A DNA stretch of 64,000 bases from Shewanella livingstonensis. Its GTDB lineage: Bacteria > Pseudomonadota > Gammaproteobacteria > Enterobacterales > Shewanellaceae. The position numbers and the translations under genes were made by a program. The notes beneath the pieces are model-generated. The model made no database searches. It worked only from the letters and a program-made list of their open reading frames with translations, and had not been told where the DNA came from. Shown one piece after another: positions 59,915-64,000 of this stretch. The stretch's first letter is position 1, and each line of letters opens with the position of its first letter. Location: assembly GCF_003855395.1 (NCBI RefSeq), contig NZ_CP034015.1:372001-436000 (forward strand), read 5' to 3'.

Positions 59915-61255
59915 ATGGCAAAACCAGGACTTGATTTAAAAAGCGCGAAAGGCGGTTTATCTGAACTGAAAACTCGTCTTCTGTTCGTGATTGGTGCGAT
60001 TATCGTCTTTAGAGCCGGTTCGTTCGTGCCAATTCCTGGTATTGACGCAGCTGTATTGGCAGAGCTCTTCGCTCAGCAAAAAGATACCATCCTTGGCATG
60101 TTTAACATGTTCTCGGGTGGTGCTTTAGAGCGTGCTTCTATCTTCGCATTAGGTATCATGCCGTATATTTCGGCATCGATCATAATGCAGTTGTTGACTG
60201 TTGTGCATCCCGCACTCGCTGAATTGAAAAAAGAAGGTGAGTCAGGTCGCAAGAAAATCAGTCAATACACTCGATATGGCACACTTGTGTTGGGTACGTT
60301 GCAATCTGTTGGTATTGCTACAGGGTTACCAAATCTCATGCCTGGCTTAGTTGCCAATCCTGGGTTAGGTTTTTATTTTGTAGCAGTTGTGAGTTTGGTT
60401 ACAGGAACGATGTTCCTTATGTGGCTAGGTGAGCAAATTACCGAGCGTGGTATAGGTAACGGTATCTCGATATTGATTTTCGCAGGTATTGTTGCTGGTC
60501 TACCATCGGCCATCGGCTCTACAGCCGAGCAGGCGCGTCAAGGTGACATGAATGTATTAGTACTACTGTTGCTCGCTGTTATTGTATTTGCTGTAACTTA
60601 TTTAGTGGTATTTGTGGAACGTGGTCAACGTCGTATCGTCGTTAACTACGCTAAGCGCCAGCAGGGCCGAAAGGTTTTTGCAGCGCAAAGCACACATTTA
60701 CCATTAAAAATTAATATGGCAGGTGTGATTCCACCAATTTTTGCATCCAGTATTATTTTGTTTCCAGGCACACTGGCTCAGTGGTTTGGTCAAAATGAGT
60801 CTATGTCATGGTTAAGCGATTTTGCTTTAGCTGTGTCACCAGGACAACCGCTGTATTCATTATTGTATGCGACAGCAATTATCTTTTTCTGTTTCTTCTA
60901 TACTGCGTTGGTTTTTAATCCACGCGAAACAGCTGATAATTTGAAAAAGAGTGGTGCATTCATTCCTGGGATCCGTCCCGGAGAACAGACTTCGCGTTAC
61001 ATAGATAAAGTGATGACACGTTTAACCTTAGCGGGTGCGTTATATATTACCTTTATCTGCTTAATTCCGGAGTTCATGTTAATCGCGTGGAAAGTACAGT
61101 TCTATTTTGGCGGTACTTCACTACTAATTATAGTAGTCGTGATCATGGACTTCATGGCTCAGGTTCAGACCCATATGATGTCTCATCAGTATGAGTCTGT
61201 GATGAAGAAAGCTAATCTTGTTAACAAAGCGAACTTAGATCGTTTTGGTAAATAA
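59915..61255 (+). CDS. secY: Preprotein translocase subunit SecY
   Basis: 446 residues from the ATG at 59915 (GAGGAATAATACGTCG before it); an earlier in-frame start inside rplO is rejected. Ten membrane helices form the Sec channel. The plug region, [14 protein letters not shown] and the cytoplasmic loops [15 protein letters not shown] ([15 protein letters not shown]) and [17 protein letters not shown] are present. It partners SecE of this window. Confidence 0.98.
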   Translation: MAKPGLDLKSAKGGLSELKTRLLFVIGAIIVFRAGSFVPIPGIDAAVLAELFAQQKDTILGMFNMFSGGALERASIFALGIMPYISASIIMQLLTVVHPALAELKKEGESGRKKISQYTRYGTLVLGTLQSVGIATGLPNLMPGLVANPGLGFYFVAVVSLVTGTMFLMWLGEQITERGIGNGISILIFAGIVAGLPSAIGSTAEQARQGDMNVLVLLLLAVIVFAVTYLVVFVERGQRRIVVNYAKRQQGRKVFAAQSTHLPLKINMAGVIPPIFASSIILFPGTLAQWFGQNESMSWLSDFALAVSPGQPLYSLLYATAIIFFCFFYTALVFNPRETADNLKKSGAFIPGIRPGEQTSRYIDKVMTRLTLAGALYITFICLIPEFMLIAWKVQFYFGGTSLLIIVVVIMDFMAQVQTHMMSHQYESVMKKANLVNKANLDRFGK

Positions 61256-61278
61256 GATTTGTTTTACGGAGTGATGAA

Positions 61279-61392
61279 ATGAAAGTTCGAGCTTCCGTTA
61301 AGAAGATCTGCCGTAATTGCAAGATCGTCAAGCGTAGTGGTGTTGTTCGTGTTATTTGTATTGAACCTAAGCACAAACAGCGTCAAGGCTAG
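61279..61392 (+). CDS. rpmJ: 50S ribosomal protein L36 (zinc-binding form)
   Basis: 37 residues beginning [15 protein letters not shown]. The zinc ligands Cys11, Cys14, Cys27 and His32 are all present, so this is the zinc-binding form. Ribosome site ACGGAGTGATGAA. Last gene of the spc operon. Confidence 0.97.
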   Translation: MKVRASVKKICRNCKIVKRSGVVRVICIEPKHKQRQG

Positions 61393-61399
61393 AAAGAAG

Positions 61400-61429
61400 T
61401 TTGGTCAGCTCAATAATGGGCTGACCAAA
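61400..61429 (+). terminator. Hairpin between rpmJ and the alpha operon
   Basis: TTTGGTCAG(CTC) pairs with (GGG)CTGACCAAA. The T run is weak (ATATTG). It may partly terminate the spc transcript or belong to the leader. Confidence 0.55.
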
Positions 61430-61432
61430 ATA

Positions 61433-61513
61433 TTGTTTGCAAATTTGTTGTCTGTCGAGTATCCTTTCGGGCTTTTCGCAGATAGCCTTTAACTTTAAGG
61501 AGTGCATAGTGGC
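61433..61513 (+). promoter_or_regulatory. Alpha operon leader, S4-binding translational repressor site
   Basis: TTGTTTGCAAATTTGTTGTC, then GAGTATCC, CGGGCTTTTCGCA and AAGGAGTGCATAGTG match the alpha operon pseudoknot of E. coli as I remember it. S4 binds that fold and represses rpsM translation. The GTG start of rpsM is part of the element. Confidence 0.85.
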
Positions 61514-61865
61514 CCGTATCGCTGGCATTAACATTCCTGATCAAAAGCATACAGTCATTGCGTTGACTGCTATCTTCGGCATTGGCCGTACACGTGCAAG
61601 AGCAATCTGCGCGTCTACAGCTATCGCTGAAACTGCTAAGATCAAGGAATTGAGCGAAGCTCAAATAGATATCCTACGCGAAGAAGTCGCCAAATACACC
61701 GTAGAAGGTGACTTGCGTCGTGAGATTTCAATGAACATCAAGCGTCTTATGGATCTTGGTTGTTATCGTGGTCTCCGCCATCGTCGTAGCCTGCCCCTTC
61801 GTGGGCAACGTACTAAGACCAATGCGCGTACGCGTAAAGGTCCACGTAAGCCAATAAGAAAGTAA
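61509..61865 (+). CDS. rpsM: 30S ribosomal protein S13
   Basis: 118 residues from GTG at 61509 after AAGGAGTGCATA. It has [20 protein letters not shown], and the C-terminal basic tail [14 protein letters not shown] that contacts tRNAs in the head. The upstream in-frame extension is the regulatory leader and not protein. Confidence 0.98.
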   Translation: MARIAGINIPDQKHTVIALTAIFGIGRTRARAICASTAIAETAKIKELSEAQIDILREEVAKYTVEGDLRREISMNIKRLMDLGCYRGLRHRRSLPLRGQRTKTNARTRKGPRKPIRK

Positions 61866-61882
61866 CGGGAAGGTAAACCAAA

Positions 61883-62275
61883 ATGGCTAAAGTTCCGTCA
61901 CGTTCTCCGCGTAAGCGCGTACGTAAACAGGTTGCAGATGGCATGGCTCATATCCACGCGTCTTTCAACAACACAATTGTCACCATTACAGATCGTCAAG
62001 GTAATGCGTTGTCATGGGCTACCTCAGGTGGTTCTGGTTTCCGTGGTTCACGTAAATCAACACCATTCGCTGCACAGGTTGCTGCTGAGCGTGCAGGTAT
62101 TGCTGCTCAAGACTACGGTGTTAAAAACCTTGAAGTTTTCGTGAAGGGTCCTGGTCCAGGTCGTGAATCAGCCATTCGTGCGCTGAACGCTGTTGGTTAT
62201 AAAATAACCAACATTACCGATGTGACACCTATCCCTCATAATGGCTGTCGTCCACCTAAAAAGCGTCGTGTATAA
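61883..62275 (+). CDS. rpsK: 30S ribosomal protein S11
   Basis: 130 residues. Platform protein: [19 protein letters not shown] and [17 protein letters not shown]. The C-terminal [12 protein letters not shown] is typical. The Asn in this tail can be isomerised to isoAsp in other bacteria. Confidence 0.98.
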   Translation: MAKVPSRSPRKRVRKQVADGMAHIHASFNNTIVTITDRQGNALSWATSGGSGFRGSRKSTPFAAQVAAERAGIAAQDYGVKNLEVFVKGPGPGRESAIRALNAVGYKITNITDVTPIPHNGCRPPKKRRV

Positions 62276-62307
62276 CACTACGTTTATAGGATAGTTGGAG
62301 AAAGATC

Positions 62308-62928
62308 ATGGCAAGATACTTGGGTCCTAAGCTCAAGCTCAGCCGCAGAGAAGGTACAGACCTTTTCTTAAAAAGCGGTGTGAGAGCAATCGAATCGAAG
62401 TGTAAGCTAGAAACTGCACCAGGACAACATGGCGCACGTAAGCCACGTTTGTCTGAGTACGGTATTCAGCTTCGCGAGAAACAAAAAGTTCGTCGTATTT
62501 ATGGTGTGCTAGAAAAGCAGTTCCGTAACTACTACAAAGAAGCTGCACGTCTAAAAGGTAATACTGGTGAAAACCTATTGCAACTTTTAGAAGTCCGTCT
62601 AGATAACGTCGTTTATCGTATGGGTTTCGGTTCTACTCGTGCAGAATCACGTCAGCTAGTAAGCCATAAATCTGTTATGGTTAACGGTCGTGTTGTTAAC
62701 ATTCCGTCATTCAAAGTGTCTGCGAGTGATGTTGTAAGCATCCGTGAAAAGTCACGCACTCAAGCTCGTATTAAAGCGGCTTTAGAAGTGGCTTCTCAAC
62801 GCGAAAAGCCTACATGGGTTGAAGTCGACAATGCGAAAATGGAAGGTGCTTTCAAGCGCGTTCCAGAACGTAGCGATTTGTCTGCGGATATTAACGAACA
62901 GCTGATCGTCGAGCTTTACTCTAAGTAA
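62308..62928 (+). CDS. rpsD: 30S ribosomal protein S4
   Basis: 206 residues. Primary 16S binder and autoregulator of the alpha operon. [20 protein letters not shown] and the S4 RNA-binding domain ([20 protein letters not shown]) are present. Zinc cysteines are absent, as in E. coli. Confidence 0.98.
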   Translation: MARYLGPKLKLSRREGTDLFLKSGVRAIESKCKLETAPGQHGARKPRLSEYGIQLREKQKVRRIYGVLEKQFRNYYKEAARLKGNTGENLLQLLEVRLDNVVYRMGFGSTRAESRQLVSHKSVMVNGRVVNIPSFKVSASDVVSIREKSRTQARIKAALEVASQREKPTWVEVDNAKMEGAFKRVPERSDLSADINEQLIVELYSK

Positions 62929-62952
62929 GGCTAACAAACAAGAGAGGACACA

Positions 62953-63942
62953 ATGCAGGGTTCTGTTACAGAATTTCTTAAACCGCGTCTCGTTGATATT
63001 GAGCAGGTTAATTCAACTCGCGCCAAAGTTACACTAGAGCCACTAGAACGTGGTTTTGGCCATACCTTAGGTAACGCGTTGCGTCGAATCCTATTGTCGT
63101 CTATGCCTGGCTGTGCAGTTACTGAAGTCGAAATTGACGGCGTACTGCATGAATACAGCAGTAAGGAAGGCGTACAAGAAGATATCCTTGAGATATTGCT
63201 TAACCTTAAAGGATTAGCAGTGACCATCGAGGGTAAAGACGAGGCTTTGCTTACATTAAGCAAGTCCGGCACAGGCCCTGTTACAGCAGCAGATATCACG
63301 CATGATGGTGATGTTACCATCGTGAATCCTGATCATGTTATCTGTCACTTGACTGGTAACAATGACATCAGCATGCGTATCCGTGTTGAGCGTGGTCGTG
63401 GTTATGTGCCTGCTTCGGCTCGTGCACAGACTGAAGACGATGATCGCCCAATCGGTCGCTTGTTGGTTGATGCTTCATTCTCGCCTGTAGCTCGCATTGC
63501 TTATAATGTCGAAGCTGCTCGTGTAGAACAACGTACTGACTTAGACAAACTTGTGATAGATATGACCACAAACGGTACTATCGATCCTGAGGAAGCCATT
63601 CGTCGTTCAGCAACAATTTTAGCAGAACAGCTAGATGCGTTTGTTGAATTACGTGATGTGACTGAGCAGGCTGTTGTAGAAGAGAAACCGGAGTTCGATC
63701 CGATTTTGCTGCGTCCTGTCGACGATTTAGAGCTAACTGTACGTTCGGCTAACTGTTTAAAAGCCGAAGCGATTCATTACATCGGAGATCTGGTACAACG
63801 CACTGAAGTTGAGTTGCTTAAAACCCCTAACTTAGGTAAGAAATCTCTTACTGAAATTAAGGATGTTTTAGCGTCTCGCGGACTGTCGTTAGGTATGCGT
63901 CTAGAAAACTGGCCACCGGCTAGTTTAGTAGATGACCTATAA
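62953..63942 (+). CDS. rpoA: RNA polymerase alpha subunit RpoA
   Basis: 329 residues, the E. coli length. The N-terminal assembly domain has [20 protein letters not shown], and the C-terminal domain has the UP-element and activator surface ([20 protein letters not shown] and [12 protein letters not shown]). Only 40 bases separate it from rplQ. Confidence 0.98.
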   Translation: MQGSVTEFLKPRLVDIEQVNSTRAKVTLEPLERGFGHTLGNALRRILLSSMPGCAVTEVEIDGVLHEYSSKEGVQEDILEILLNLKGLAVTIEGKDEALLTLSKSGTGPVTAADITHDGDVTIVNPDHVICHLTGNNDISMRIRVERGRGYVPASARAQTEDDDRPIGRLLVDASFSPVARIAYNVEAARVEQRTDLDKLVIDMTTNGTIDPEEAIRRSATILAEQLDAFVELRDVTEQAVVEEKPEFDPILLRPVDDLELTVRSANCLKAEAIHYIGDLVQRTEVELLKTPNLGKKSLTEIKDVLASRGLSLGMRLENWPPASLVDDL

Positions 63943-63982
63943 GTCTCAGTTTAGTACAGATTTAGGTTATAAGGATTAGGTC

Positions 63983-64000
63983 ATGCGCCATCGTAAGAGT
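63983..64000 (+). CDS. rplQ: 50S ribosomal protein L17, cut by the window end
   Basis: Only MRHRKS is visible, the standard start of L17, with AAGGATTAGGTC before the ATG. The position after rpoA at the end of the alpha operon supports it. Confidence 0.9.

Overview
The window is chromosomal DNA of a gammaproteobacterium, almost certainly Shewanella. The evidence is the gene order (gsp genes, yrfG, nudE, cysQ; desaturase, fabR, trmA, murI, rrn; murB, birA, coaA, tRNAs, tufB, then the ribosomal protein superoperon), the 16S rRNA sequence and the moderately AT-rich composition. A cold-adapted species such as a S. frigidimarina relative would fit, but I cannot fix the species. The window starts inside gspE and ends six codons into rplQ.

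Region 1 (2-7956) is the distal part of a type II secretion operon, gspE to gspN, closed by a strong terminator. Region 2 (7981-19963) is a run of short housekeeping units: a nucleotidase (yrfG), a Nudix hydrolase (nudE), cysQ, the selD-mnmH pair for 2-selenouridine in tRNA, a TetR regulator overlapping an LplT-PlsC fusion gene, a fatty acid desaturase divergent from its probable repressor fabR with a perfect 18-bp palindrome between them, trmA, murI, and a small membrane-anchored RRM protein.

Region 3 (20200-26295) is a complete rRNA operon: tandem promoters P1 and P2, 16S, tRNA-Ile, tRNA-Ala, 23S, 5S and a terminator. Region 4 (26434-28578) is a nested mobile element: an IS1595-type element with perfect 8-bp target duplications inserted into the 3' end of an IS630-type element that also carries a frameshift.

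Region 5 (28788-33682) holds murB-birA, coaA, and the thrU-tyrU-glyT-thrT-tufB unit. The last tRNA of that unit, where tRNA-Thr(GGT) is expected, is degenerate and looks like a pseudo-tRNA. Region 6 (33754-64000) is the classic secE-nusG, rplKA, rplJL-rpoBC, str (rpsL-rpsG-fusA-tufA), S10, spc and alpha series, with recognisable promoters, the L10 leader, an S10 attenuator and the S4-binding alpha leader. Together these genes make the core transcription and translation machinery and the SecYE translocon that feeds the type II secretion system.

I found no CRISPR array, prophage, defence island or clearly new multi-gene system. The most unusual items are the pseudo-tRNA-Thr, the nested insertion sequences, the membrane-tethered RRM protein, the LplT-PlsC fusion, the FabR-type operator over the desaturase promoter, and inverted repeats overlapping the -10 boxes of ribosomal promoters.
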